Origin: Streptomyces sp. NBC_00483
Lineage (GTDB): Bacteria > Actinomycetota > Actinomycetes > Streptomycetales > Streptomycetaceae
Assembly (NCBI RefSeq): GCF_036013745.1
Contig: NZ_CP107880.1
Coordinates: forward strand, 10,168,001-10,232,000
Length of the DNA: 64,000 nucleotides
Direction: 5' to 3'
Part shown: in pieces, positions 18,121-26,374 of the stretch
How positions within the stretch are numbered: position 1 is the first letter of the stretch
Layout: each line of letters opens with the position of its first letter
Notes under the pieces: generated by a model
Seen by the model: only the letters and a program-made list of their open reading frames with translations
Databases searched by the model: none
Told to the model about the DNA's origin: nothing
Translations under genes and position numbers: made by a program

Positions 18121-19794
18121 ATGGCCACGCTGACTGAGTCTTCGGGCAAGACCTCGGAGCAACAAACAGCGCTACGCAGAGACATGGGTCGCATCAGCCT
18201 GCTTTTCGCGGGCGTGGGATCCATCATCGGGTCCGGCTGGCTCTTCGGCGCGTTGAACGCGGCGAAGATCGCCGGGCCCGCTTCCATATTCTCGTGGGCG
18301 ATAGCCGCCGTGATGATTCTCCTCATCGGGCTGTGCTTCGCCGAACTCGGAACCATGTTCCCGGTGTCCGGGGGAGTGGTGCGCTTTCCACACCTCTCCT
18401 TCGGCTCCTTCGCCAGCTACACCATGGGCTGGATCACCTGGATCGCCGCCGCGACGGTGGCACCCATCGAGGTCGAGGGCGCCCTCCAATACGCCACGAA
18501 GTGGGCGCACTTCACCGATTTCCACAAGGCGAACGGCGCCTACACCCTGACCACACTCGGCTATGCCGTCGCGGTCGTCGCCATGGCGTTCTTCGTGCTG
18601 CTGAACTACTACGGCATCCGCTGGTTCGCCCGCGTTAACAATGTCCTCGTCTGGTGGAAACTGCTGGCCATCGCCCTGGTGATCGTGGCGTTCTTCGTGA
18701 CCGCATTCCACGCGCACAACCTCGGAGCCGCCGAGTACGGGGGCTTCGCCCCCGGCGGCGCCAAGGGCATCTTCACGGCCATCTCCACGGCGGGCATCAC
18801 CTTCTCCTTTCTGGGCTTTCGGCAAGGCGTGGAACTCGCGGGCGAGACCGACAATCCGCGGCGCAACGTCCCGTTCGCCGTCATCGGCTCCGTACTGCTC
18901 ACCGGCCTGATCTACGTACTCCTCGAAATCGCCTTCCTCGGCGCGGTCCCCAAGAGCGACCTGCAGCACTCGCACGGCTGGCTCAACCTGGCCTTCGCCA
19001 ACGACTTCGGACCGCTCGCCGCCATCTCCAGCGCCATCGGCCTGGGCTGGCTGGCCTACATCCTCTACGTGGACGCGGTGATCTCACCGGCCGACACCGG
19101 CCTCATCTACACCACCGTCACGGCCCGTATCTCCTACGCCATGGCCCGCAACCGCAACGCGCCCGCAGGGCTGGCCAAGACCACGCCCAAGGGTGCGCCG
19201 TTGGTCAGCCTGGTCGTGACCTTCGTCCTCGGGCTGATCGTCTTCCTGCCCTTCCCGAGCTGGCAGGAACTGGTCGGCTTCATCACCTCGGCGACCGTCC
19301 TGTCCTTCGGGTCCGGCCCGCTCGTCCTGGCCGTGATGCGCCGTCAGATCCCGGAGCACGAGCGGCCGTACCGGATTCCAGGCGGCGACATCATCCCGTT
19401 CCTCGGCCTCTACTCGGCGAACCTGATCGTGTATTGGGCGGGCTGGAACACCAACTACAAGCTGTTCCTCACCATTTGCATCGGCTTCGTCGTCCTGGCG
19501 GTCCTCCAGGTGCTCGACAAGGGACACGCTCCGAAGATGGACTGGAAGGCGGGCGCGAGCTGGGTGCTGCCGTGGCTCATCGGCCTCGCCGTGATCAGCT
19601 GGCTCGGCGACTACGACGGCGGGCTCGGCTGGATCGGCCTCGGTTGGGGCTTCGTCGCCAACCTCGCACTCACCGCGCTCGTCTACCTGCTGGCCCTGCG
19701 CGTACGACTCCCGCGCGAGCGCGTGCTGGAGCACATCGAGGAGGCGCGCGAGGAGTCCCGTATGGAGGACGCGGAACTGGGCGCGACGCACTGA
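18121..19794 (+). CDS. APC-family amino acid permease
   Basis: A 557-residue membrane transporter with about fourteen hydrophobic segments. The N-terminus has GRISLLFAGVGSIIGSGW and the FRQGVELAGETDNPRRNVP block of the amino acid/polyamine/organocation group, related to aspartate and metabolite permeases. ATG 18121 is chosen; in-frame GTGs at 18118 and 18091 are alternatives. It stands alone with its own upstream gap and a very strong terminator after it (19821-19874). Substrate unknown. Confidence 0.88.
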   Translation: MATLTESSGKTSEQQTALRRDMGRISLLFAGVGSIIGSGWLFGALNAAKIAGPASIFSWAIAAVMILLIGLCFAELGTMFPVSGGVVRFPHLSFGSFASYTMGWITWIAAATVAPIEVEGALQYATKWAHFTDFHKANGAYTLTTLGYAVAVVAMAFFVLLNYYGIRWFARVNNVLVWWKLLAIALVIVAFFVTAFHAHNLGAAEYGGFAPGGAKGIFTAISTAGITFSFLGFRQGVELAGETDNPRRNVPFAVIGSVLLTGLIYVLLEIAFLGAVPKSDLQHSHGWLNLAFANDFGPLAAISSAIGLGWLAYILYVDAVISPADTGLIYTTVTARISYAMARNRNAPAGLAKTTPKGAPLVSLVVTFVLGLIVFLPFPSWQELVGFITSATVLSFGSGPLVLAVMRRQIPEHERPYRIPGGDIIPFLGLYSANLIVYWAGWNTNYKLFLTICIGFVVLAVLQVLDKGHAPKMDWKAGASWVLPWLIGLAVISWLGDYDGGLGWIGLGWGFVANLALTALVYLLALRVRLPRERVLEHIEEAREESRMEDAELGATH

Positions 19795-19820
19795 CCGTGC
19801 CTGGCCGATCCCAGGCCCAC

Positions 19821-19874
19821 GCACCGCATGTGGAGGCCCGCCCGACAGTCCGGGCGGGCCTCCACATGTGGTGC
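19821..19874 (+). terminator. Strong intrinsic terminator
   Basis: An 18-bp perfect stem (CATGTGGAGGCCCGCCCG and its complement, loop ACAGTC), extended by five more pairs past a single mismatch, follows the permease stop by 27 bases. Confidence 0.8.
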
Positions 19875-20030
19875 GGTACGGCTCCTCGGATTCGCCCCTC
19901 CCCGGAAAATCGCCCAGATCGCGATATCAGTGGCAATCCCTAGCGTTACGGAATCATCACATCATCACGACCATAGGGCTCCAGGTACGGGGCAGGCGAA
20001 AAGGGAGAAGTCGAGGAAAGGAAGCCACCG

Positions 20031-20231
20031 ATGCTGATCGTGGCTCTTTTGCTCCTGCCGGCCATGGCACTGCTCTTGCTCGGCATGGACCGCATAGAGG
20101 ACCGAATGGGCGGAGTGACCCGCCCGGGATCCGGACACCATCGACTGAGTCATCTGCGCCTCGTCCACGGTGACGAGCAAAGCAGCCGAGATACGGACAC
20201 CACGAGAAGGTCCGACCGTGAGGCCGCCTGA
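20031..20231 (+). CDS. Small membrane protein of unknown function
   Basis: A 66-residue protein: an N-terminal hydrophobic helix (LIVALLLLPAMALLLLGM) directly followed by the acidic/basic patch DRIEDRMGG and a hydrophilic, Arg/Asp-rich tail. AAGGAAG precedes the ATG by about eight bases, which supports translation. Short one-helix proteins with a MERIED-like juxtamembrane motif are common in Streptomyces but have no assigned role. It converges with the GH130-like gene. Confidence 0.6.
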   Translation: MLIVALLLLPAMALLLLGMDRIEDRMGGVTRPGSGHHRLSHLRLVHGDEQSSRDTDTTRRSDREAA

Positions 20232-20245
20232 AGTGTCCGGCACGC

Positions 20246-21319
20246 TCAGGCCGCGTGCCCGGGCCGCCACACCGCGACACCGAGCACCGAATCCGCCATG
20301 CCGTAATAGAGGAACCAGGCATCGCGGAACCGCACCAACCCCTCGGTGAACACCACGTGGTTGACCTGGCCGTCCTGCTCGTCCGCCGACGTCGGCACGA
20401 GGAACGGCCGCTCAAGCCGGGCCACCGCCTTGGTCGGGTCGGCCGGGTCGATGAGGAGCTGACCCGTGGAGTACTGGCCCTTGGTGTACCCGCCCTTGCC
20501 GTCGGAACGGGCGTTGTAGACGAGCAGGATGTGTCCGTCGTCCGTACGCAGCGGCGGCGGACCGGGCTCGATCAGGGACCCCTCCCAGGCGTGCACGGGC
20601 TTCGCCACCGGATCGTCGTTCCCGACGGTCTCCCAGTGGATCAGATCCTTCGACCGGGCCCAGAAGACGTTGGACTCACCGAAGTACATCCAGTACGTGC
20701 CGTCGATGGGTGTACTGAGGATGGCGCCCGACTTGTTCCAGGGCTTGTCACCATGGATCGGGTCGTGCAGCTCGGGGAAGAGCGGCCCGTGCTTCTCCCA
20801 GTGCACCAGGTCCTTCGACGTCGCCAGGCACAGCAGCGCGCTCGTCCCGTCGTAGCCGGTGTACGTCATGTAGAAGGTGTCACCGATGTGCACCACCCGC
20901 GGATCCTCGCACCCACCGGGCAGCTCGTACGGCTCGCTCGGCGTGAGCACCGGCTCCGCCCTGCGCCGGAACGTGATGCCGTCATCGCTCCAGGCGAGCC
21001 CGATGCTGGACCTCTTCGCCTTGTTCTGCGCCCGGTACAGCAACGCGATCCTGCCGCCGACCACGATGGCGCAGGGGTTGTACAGATACGCCGACTCCCA
21101 CTCGTGTGCCGGCTCGGGACGCAGAATCGGATTCGCGTCGCTCTTGGTGAACGGCCCCATGGGGAACGTCGCGGGACCACGCGGGAACCGTTCGGGCTTG
21201 TCCGCGGCCGCGGCGCTACCCGCGCCGGCGAGCGACCCCGTGAGCGCCGCGCCGACCACGGTCGCCGAGGCCTTGAGCATGCCGCGGCGCCCGTGCGCCT
21301 GCCGGTCGTTGTGCGCCAT
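20246..21319 (-). CDS. Secreted GH130-like glycoside phosphorylase/hydrolase
   Basis: A 357-residue five-bladed propeller protein of the GH130/GH43-like group. The N-terminus is a Tat signal (GRRGMLKASATVVGAAL, cleavage near AAAAD), so it is exported. Landmarks are NPILRPEPAHEWES, the GGCEDPRV block holding the expected catalytic Asp, YTGYDG, and a distal HVVFTEG. GH130 enzymes act on beta-mannosides, by phosphorolysis in the cytoplasm or hydrolysis outside; Tat export favours hydrolysis here. It lies downstream of the GH38 alpha-mannosidase, separated by a terminator. Confidence 0.82.
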   Translation of the reverse strand: MAHNDRQAHGRRGMLKASATVVGAALTGSLAGAGSAAAADKPERFPRGPATFPMGPFTKSDANPILRPEPAHEWESAYLYNPCAIVVGGRIALLYRAQNKAKRSSIGLAWSDDGITFRRRAEPVLTPSEPYELPGGCEDPRVVHIGDTFYMTYTGYDGTSALLCLATSKDLVHWEKHGPLFPELHDPIHGDKPWNKSGAILSTPIDGTYWMYFGESNVFWARSKDLIHWETVGNDDPVAKPVHAWEGSLIEPGPPPLRTDDGHILLVYNARSDGKGGYTKGQYSTGQLLIDPADPTKAVARLERPFLVPTSADEQDGQVNHVVFTEGLVRFRDAWFLYYGMADSVLGVAVWRPGHAA

Positions 21320-21356
21320 GTCGGGTGAACCTCCTGGTCGTCGAGTTCTCGAAAGG

Positions 21357-21390
21357 ACGGGGCCCCGCGCACACGCACGCGGGGCCCCGT
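21357..21390 (-). terminator. Terminator between GH38 and GH130-like genes
   Basis: A perfect 13-bp stem ACGGGGCCCCGCG (21357-21369 with 21378-21390), 17 bases past the GH38 stop on the minus strand. It may reduce read-through from the ABC/GH38 operon into the GH130-like gene. Confidence 0.75.
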
Positions 21391-21406
21391 CACACCTGCC
21401 GCGTAC

Positions 21407-24400
21407 TCAGTCCCGTACGGCCGCCAAACGCACCGTCAGGATCTGGAACGGCCGCAGTCGCAGCCGCACCCCGTCGTCCGTGACCTCGCACGCGGGCTCG
21501 TCGGCAGCGCGCGGGCGCTCCAGCAGGTCCGTGGCCGTCGCCGAGGCGAGGCGGAAACCGGGGGTCAGGAGAGCCGTGGCGCGGGCGCCCCGGGACTCGT
21601 ACAGGCGGACCACGACGTCGCCCGAGCGGTCGTCGGCGAGCTTGACCGCCTCGACCACCACGGCGGGGTTGTCGATGGCGACCAGCGGTGCCACCTCCGC
21701 CGAGCCGGACACCGTCCGCTCGGGCAGGTTGAGGTGGTAGCCCTCGCGGATCGCGTCGTCGACGTCCGCGCCGATCAGCAGGGCATAGCGCAGCCGGTGC
21801 GTGCCCTGGTCGGTGTCGGGGTCGGGGAAGCGCGGCGCGCGGGCCAGGGACAGCCGGACCGTCGTCGTGGTGCCGCCGTCCTCGCGGACGTCACGCGTGA
21901 CGTCGTGCCCGTACGTCGAGTCGTTGACCAGGGCCGCGCCCCAGCCCCGCTCGCCGACGTGCACGAAGCGGTGCGCGCACACCTCGAACTTGGCGGCGTC
22001 CCAGCTGGTGTTGGTGTGCGTGGGCCGCTCGACGTGCCCGAAGGGCACCTGCGCCGTGGAGTGCCCGGCCCGCACGTCCAGCGGGAACGCCGCCTTGAGC
22101 AGCTTCTCCGTCTCGTGCCAGTCGAGGACCGTGTCGACGTCCAGGCGACGCGAGCCCGGCGCGAGCGCGAGGGTCTGCTCGATACGCGAGTCACCAAAGG
22201 CACGCACGACACGGACGCCGCCGTCCACGGCGGTCACCGACTCCGCTGCCGTCAGATCCGTGACGGTGTTGCGGTAGAAGGCGTCCAGGTCCCAGGCGTC
22301 CCACTGGTTCGGGAAGTCCTGGTGCAGCTGGAGCAGGTTGGCCACCGCACCCGGCGGCAGCGCCTCCCGCTCGCCCTCGATGTCGTACGCCGAGGTGACC
22401 AGGCCCCGCTCGTCGATGACGATGCGGACCAGGCCGTTGTCCAGGACGAATCCGCCGTCCTGCGGCTGCGGGTCGACCGTGACCGCCACCGGCTCGCGGC
22501 GCACCGTCGTGCCCAGGGCGGCGGCGCCCGAGCGGGCGTGCGGAGCGGCGTTGAAGACGACCCGCGAGCCGTCCCCGGCGGCCGGCCCCGCGAGAGCTTC
22601 CTGCGCCGACCTGATCAACTCGCCCAGTTCGGCCGCGACCTGACGGTACGTCTCCTCCGCCTCCCGGTGCACCCACGCGATCGACGTACCCGGCAGGATG
22701 TCGTGGAACTGGTGCAGCAGCACCGTCTTCCACAACCGGTCGATCGCCTCGTACGGGTACGCCGCCCCCGTGCGCAGCGCCGCCGTCGCCGCCCACAACT
22801 CGGCCTCCCGCAGCAGGTGTTCGCTGCGCCGGTTGCCCTGCTTGGTGGCGATCTGACTGGTGAGCGTGCCCCGGTGGAACTCCAGGTACAGCTCGCCCAC
22901 CCACACCGGCGCGTCCGGGTACTCCTCCAGGGCCTTGGCGAAGAAGTCGCCCGGCTTCTCGATCTCGACGCGCGCCGAACCCTCCAGGTCCGCGAGGCGC
23001 TCGGCGCGCGCGAGCATCTCGCGGGTGGGGCCGCCACCACCGTCGCCGTAACCGAACGGGGCGAGCGAACGGTTCGCCGCGCCCTTGTCCTGGAAGTTGC
23101 GCACACTGTGCGCGACCTCCGCGCCGGACAGATCACTGTTGTACGTGTCGACCGGCGGGAAGTGGCTGAAGATACGGGTGCCGTCGATGCCCTCCCACCA
23201 GAACGTGTGGTGCGGGAACTTGTTCGTGGTGTTCCACGAGATCTTCTGCGTGAGGAACCAGCGCACCCCGGCCAGCTTCATCAGCTGTGGCATCGCCGCG
23301 TTGTAGCCGAAGGTGTCCGGCAGCCACATGTCCTCGGTCTCGACACCGAACTCGTCGAGATAGAACCGCTTGCCGTGGATGAACTGGCGGGCCAGCGCCT
23401 CACCCCCGGTGATGTTGGTGTCCGGCTCCACCCACAGGCTGCCCGTGGGCACGAACTGCCCCGTCTTCGCCTTCTCCTGGGCTCGCTCGTACACCTCGGG
23501 CCGGTGCTCCTTGAGCCAGGCCAGCTGCTGCGCCTGGGACATCACGAACCGGAACTCCGGGTACTCGTCCATCAGTTGGGTGACATTGGAGACGGTACGC
23601 GCGACCTTGCGCACCGTCTCGCGCAGCGGCCACAGCCACGCAGTGTCGATGTGGGCGTGCCCGATCGCCGAGATGCGGTGCTCGCCGGCCGCGGCCTGTG
23701 AGGCGAGGGCCGGGGCGAGGATCGCGCGGGCGGCGGCCGCGGTGCCGCCGATGTCCTGGAGGTCCACGGCGTCCAGCGCGGAGGACAGCGCCCGCAGGAT
23801 CTGCCAGCGGCGCGGCGACTGCTCGGGCAGCTCCCGCATCAGCTGGTCGAGGACCTCCATGTCGTGGACGAGGTCATAGACCTCCGCGTCGAAGACGGCC
23901 AGGTCGAGGCGGCGCAGCCGGTAGATCGGCTCACCGTTCGAGGCGCCCTCCTCGTCCAGCCACGGGGCGCGACCGCCCAGCGGCGTGATGGCGAAGGTGC
24001 GGTCCTCGGGCCCCGAGTGCATGACGAGCGGGTTCGCCGCGGCCTCGACGTAGCAGACGAACTCCTCGCCCCCGACGGCCTGTTCGGCCACCGGCAGCCA
24101 GGTGTTGCGCGGGTTGAGCGCCTTCACGGCCGTGCCGTCGGGCCGGTACGCCAGGCCCTCGGCGGAGAATCCCGGCTCGGTGGTACCGAAGCCGAGGTCG
24201 ACGACGGCCTCCACACGCCGGCCCGCCCACTCCTCGGGGACGCGGCCGCTGACCTTGAACCAGTTGGTCGTCCAGGCGGGGCCCCAGGGCGCGCCCACCT
24301 CGGTGGGCCGGTACTCGGCGGCCAGCCCCTCGGCCACCGGGACGGGCTCGCCCGGCACCTGCCAGATGCCGATCTCCAGGGGGACGGAGGTGGCGTGGAC

Positions 24401-24469
24401 GGCGGGCCGGATGCGTTCGTCGAGGACGCGCCGGAGGCGGTGCTGGACGATGTCGCGGTCGGAGTGCAC
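21407..24469 (-). CDS. Alpha-mannosidase, glycoside hydrolase family 38
   Basis: A 1020-residue GH38 enzyme. The zinc site is in GHAHIDTAWLWP (H273 and D275), and the catalytic nucleophile is D385 in WLPDTFGYN. A linker and C-terminal beta domains follow, ending in the typical LRLRPFQILTVRL. It hydrolyses alpha-mannosidic bonds. With no signal peptide it should work in the cytoplasm on imported mannosides. GTG 24469 is chosen for its GAAAGG box; the frame is open further upstream. It is the last gene of an operon with two permeases and a binding protein. Confidence 0.94.
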   Translation of the reverse strand: MHSDRDIVQHRLRRVLDERIRPAVHATSVPLEIGIWQVPGEPVPVAEGLAAEYRPTEVGAPWGPAWTTNWFKVSGRVPEEWAGRRVEAVVDLGFGTTEPGFSAEGLAYRPDGTAVKALNPRNTWLPVAEQAVGGEEFVCYVEAAANPLVMHSGPEDRTFAITPLGGRAPWLDEEGASNGEPIYRLRRLDLAVFDAEVYDLVHDMEVLDQLMRELPEQSPRRWQILRALSSALDAVDLQDIGGTAAAARAILAPALASQAAAGEHRISAIGHAHIDTAWLWPLRETVRKVARTVSNVTQLMDEYPEFRFVMSQAQQLAWLKEHRPEVYERAQEKAKTGQFVPTGSLWVEPDTNITGGEALARQFIHGKRFYLDEFGVETEDMWLPDTFGYNAAMPQLMKLAGVRWFLTQKISWNTTNKFPHHTFWWEGIDGTRIFSHFPPVDTYNSDLSGAEVAHSVRNFQDKGAANRSLAPFGYGDGGGGPTREMLARAERLADLEGSARVEIEKPGDFFAKALEEYPDAPVWVGELYLEFHRGTLTSQIATKQGNRRSEHLLREAELWAATAALRTGAAYPYEAIDRLWKTVLLHQFHDILPGTSIAWVHREAEETYRQVAAELGELIRSAQEALAGPAAGDGSRVVFNAAPHARSGAAALGTTVRREPVAVTVDPQPQDGGFVLDNGLVRIVIDERGLVTSAYDIEGEREALPPGAVANLLQLHQDFPNQWDAWDLDAFYRNTVTDLTAAESVTAVDGGVRVVRAFGDSRIEQTLALAPGSRRLDVDTVLDWHETEKLLKAAFPLDVRAGHSTAQVPFGHVERPTHTNTSWDAAKFEVCAHRFVHVGERGWGAALVNDSTYGHDVTRDVREDGGTTTTVRLSLARAPRFPDPDTDQGTHRLRYALLIGADVDDAIREGYHLNLPERTVSGSAEVAPLVAIDNPAVVVEAVKLADDRSGDVVVRLYESRGARATALLTPGFRLASATATDLLERPRAADEPACEVTDDGVRLRLRPFQILTVRLAAVRD

Positions 24470-24539
24470 AGAACACCTTTCGAAGAGCGTTGAACAGGAC
24501 TGCACGGGAGGGAAGTTGGGACCTCCCGGGGGTGCGGGC

Positions 24540-25448
24540 TCAGCCCTTGAGGGCGCCGCCGAGGGCGAACCCGCCGCCCAGCTTGCGGGTCAGCAGCAGG
24601 TACAGCATCACCACGGGCAGCGTGTACACGAGGGAGAACGCGGCCAGCTGCCCGTACTGCGTCTGGTCATGGGCACTGAGGAACGTGAACACACTCACCG
24701 ACGCCGGCAGCTTCTCCGGCGACAGCAGCAGCACGAACGGCACGAAGAAGTTGCCCCACATGCTGATGAAGGTGAACACGGTGACGACGGTGACACCCGG
24801 CCACATCAGCGGCAGCACCACACGCCCCAGCGACTGCATGGCGTTCGCGCCGTCGATCCGCGCGGCTTCCTCCAGGACGATGGGCACCCCGTCCATGAAG
24901 TTCTTCATCAGCCAGATCCCGATCGGCAGCGCGGAGGCCGCCAGGAACAGCGTCGTCGCGAACATCGAATCGATCAGCTCGACCTGCACGAACATGCTGT
25001 ACACGGGGATCATCACGGCGGTGATGGGCAGCCCGGTGGTGAACAGCACGGTGTACAGGAACGGGCGGCGCAGCCGCGAGCGGTAGCGCGAGAGCGGATA
25101 CGCGGCCAGGATCGACGTGACCACGCACAGCAGGGTCGCCCCGCCGCACAGCAGCAGCCCGTTGAGCAGCGGCCGGAACGTCGTCTCGGTGTTCAGGATC
25201 GCGTGGAAGTTGTCCAGCGTCGGCGGCGAGGGAACGCTCAGCTCGAAGCTGGCCGTCGAGCTGAACGACGCGAACACCATCCACACCAGCGGCAGCACGA
25301 ACAGCAGGCTGATCACCAGCAGGACAACATTGACGGCGATACGTCCCGGACGGATCCGGCGGCGTGCCGTGCCCGCCGCGGGAGACGGCCGGGCGCCGCC
25401 GTCGGCGCGGCCGGCCTCGGCAGCGGGCAGCAGATCGGTGGTCGCCAT
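24540..25448 (-). CDS. Carbohydrate ABC transporter permease (MalG type)
   Basis: A 302-residue CUT1 permease with a hydrophilic Ala/Arg-rich N-terminal 40 residues, six helices and the EAA loop EEAARIDGANAMQ. The ATG at 25448 shares one base with the preceding permease stop. It ends 70 bases before the GH38 start. With the neighbouring permease and lipoprotein it forms a mannoside importer; no ATPase gene is present. Confidence 0.92.
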   Translation of the reverse strand: MATTDLLPAAEAGRADGGARPSPAAGTARRRIRPGRIAVNVVLLVISLLFVLPLVWMVFASFSSTASFELSVPSPPTLDNFHAILNTETTFRPLLNGLLLCGGATLLCVVTSILAAYPLSRYRSRLRRPFLYTVLFTTGLPITAVMIPVYSMFVQVELIDSMFATTLFLAASALPIGIWLMKNFMDGVPIVLEEAARIDGANAMQSLGRVVLPLMWPGVTVVTVFTFISMWGNFFVPFVLLLSPEKLPASVSVFTFLSAHDQTQYGQLAAFSLVYTLPVVMLYLLLTRKLGGGFALGGALKG

Positions 25449-26374
25449 CAGTCCTCCTCCACCTTGAGCAGCTTCAGATACACGGCGGAGAACAGCGCGC
25501 CCACGACCAGCAGCACCAGAGCGATCGCGGTGCCGTAGCCGATCATGCTGTTCTGGAACGCCTGCTGGTACATGAACACCGGCAGGGTCTGGCTCTTGTT
25601 GCCGGGCCCGCCCCGCGTCATGGCGTAGATCAGCCCGAAGACCGAGAGCGTCTGCAGGGTGATCAGCATCAGGTTCGTCATGATGGTGCGGCGGATCACC
25701 GGCAGCGTCACGTGCCACAGCCGGTGCCACACGCCCGCGCCGTCCATCTCGGCGGCCTCGACCAGCTCGCGCGGCACCTCGTTGAGCGCGGCGGAGTACA
25801 CCATCATCGAGAACGCGGTGCCGCGCCACACATTGGCGAGACACACCGCGAGGATCGGCAGGGTGTACAGCCAGTTCTGCTGCGGCAGCCCCAGGAAGCC
25901 GAGGACGTCGTTGAGCGCGCCCTGCTTGTAGAAGAACGCGTACATCAGGTACCCGGCGACCACCTCGGGCAGCACCCAGGCGGCGATCACGACACCGTTG
26001 GTGAGCGTGCGCAGCGGCTTGGTGGCCTTCTCCGCCATCACCGCGAGGCTCAGGCCGAGGGTGTTCTGCCCGATGACGGCGGAGCCGACGACGAACACCA
26101 GGGTCAGCCACAGCGCGTTGAGGAAGTTCGGATCGTCGAGCGCCCGCGTGAAGTTGTCCAGGCCGACGAAGTTCGTCTCGGCGGCACCCGTCAGCTGGGC
26201 GTCGGTGAACGCGTCGTAGACGCAGTACAGGATCGGTCCGGCCAGGAACACGGCCAGCAGGACGATCGACGGCAGCAGCGGCATGCCGCGCAGCAGTGAG
26301 CGACTCGCGGCGCTGCGGCCCGCCGCGCGCCCACCGGGGGCGGTGGAACCGGCAGTGGCGACGGCGGATTTCAT
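25448..26374 (-). CDS. Carbohydrate ABC transporter permease (MalF type)
   Basis: A 308-residue CUT1 permease: low-complexity N-terminus, six helices (first SIVLLAVFLAGPILYCVYDA) and the EAA loop EAAEMDGAGVWHR. Its ATG overlaps the stop of the binding-protein gene by four bases. It forms the heterodimeric channel with the downstream MalG-type permease. Confidence 0.92.
   Translation of the reverse strand: MKSAVATAGSTAPGGRAAGRSAASRSLLRGMPLLPSIVLLAVFLAGPILYCVYDAFTDAQLTGAAETNFVGLDNFTRALDDPNFLNALWLTLVFVVGSAVIGQNTLGLSLAVMAEKATKPLRTLTNGVVIAAWVLPEVVAGYLMYAFFYKQGALNDVLGFLGLPQQNWLYTLPILAVCLANVWRGTAFSMMVYSAALNEVPRELVEAAEMDGAGVWHRLWHVTLPVIRRTIMTNLMLITLQTLSVFGLIYAMTRGGPGNKSQTLPVFMYQQAFQNSMIGYGTAIALVLLVVGALFSAVYLKLLKVEED

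Noticed and set aside
21734..23701. Long plus-strand open frame opposite the GH38 gene
   Set aside because: Composition is typical of antisense frames in GC-rich DNA; the minus strand has a complete catalytic enzyme.
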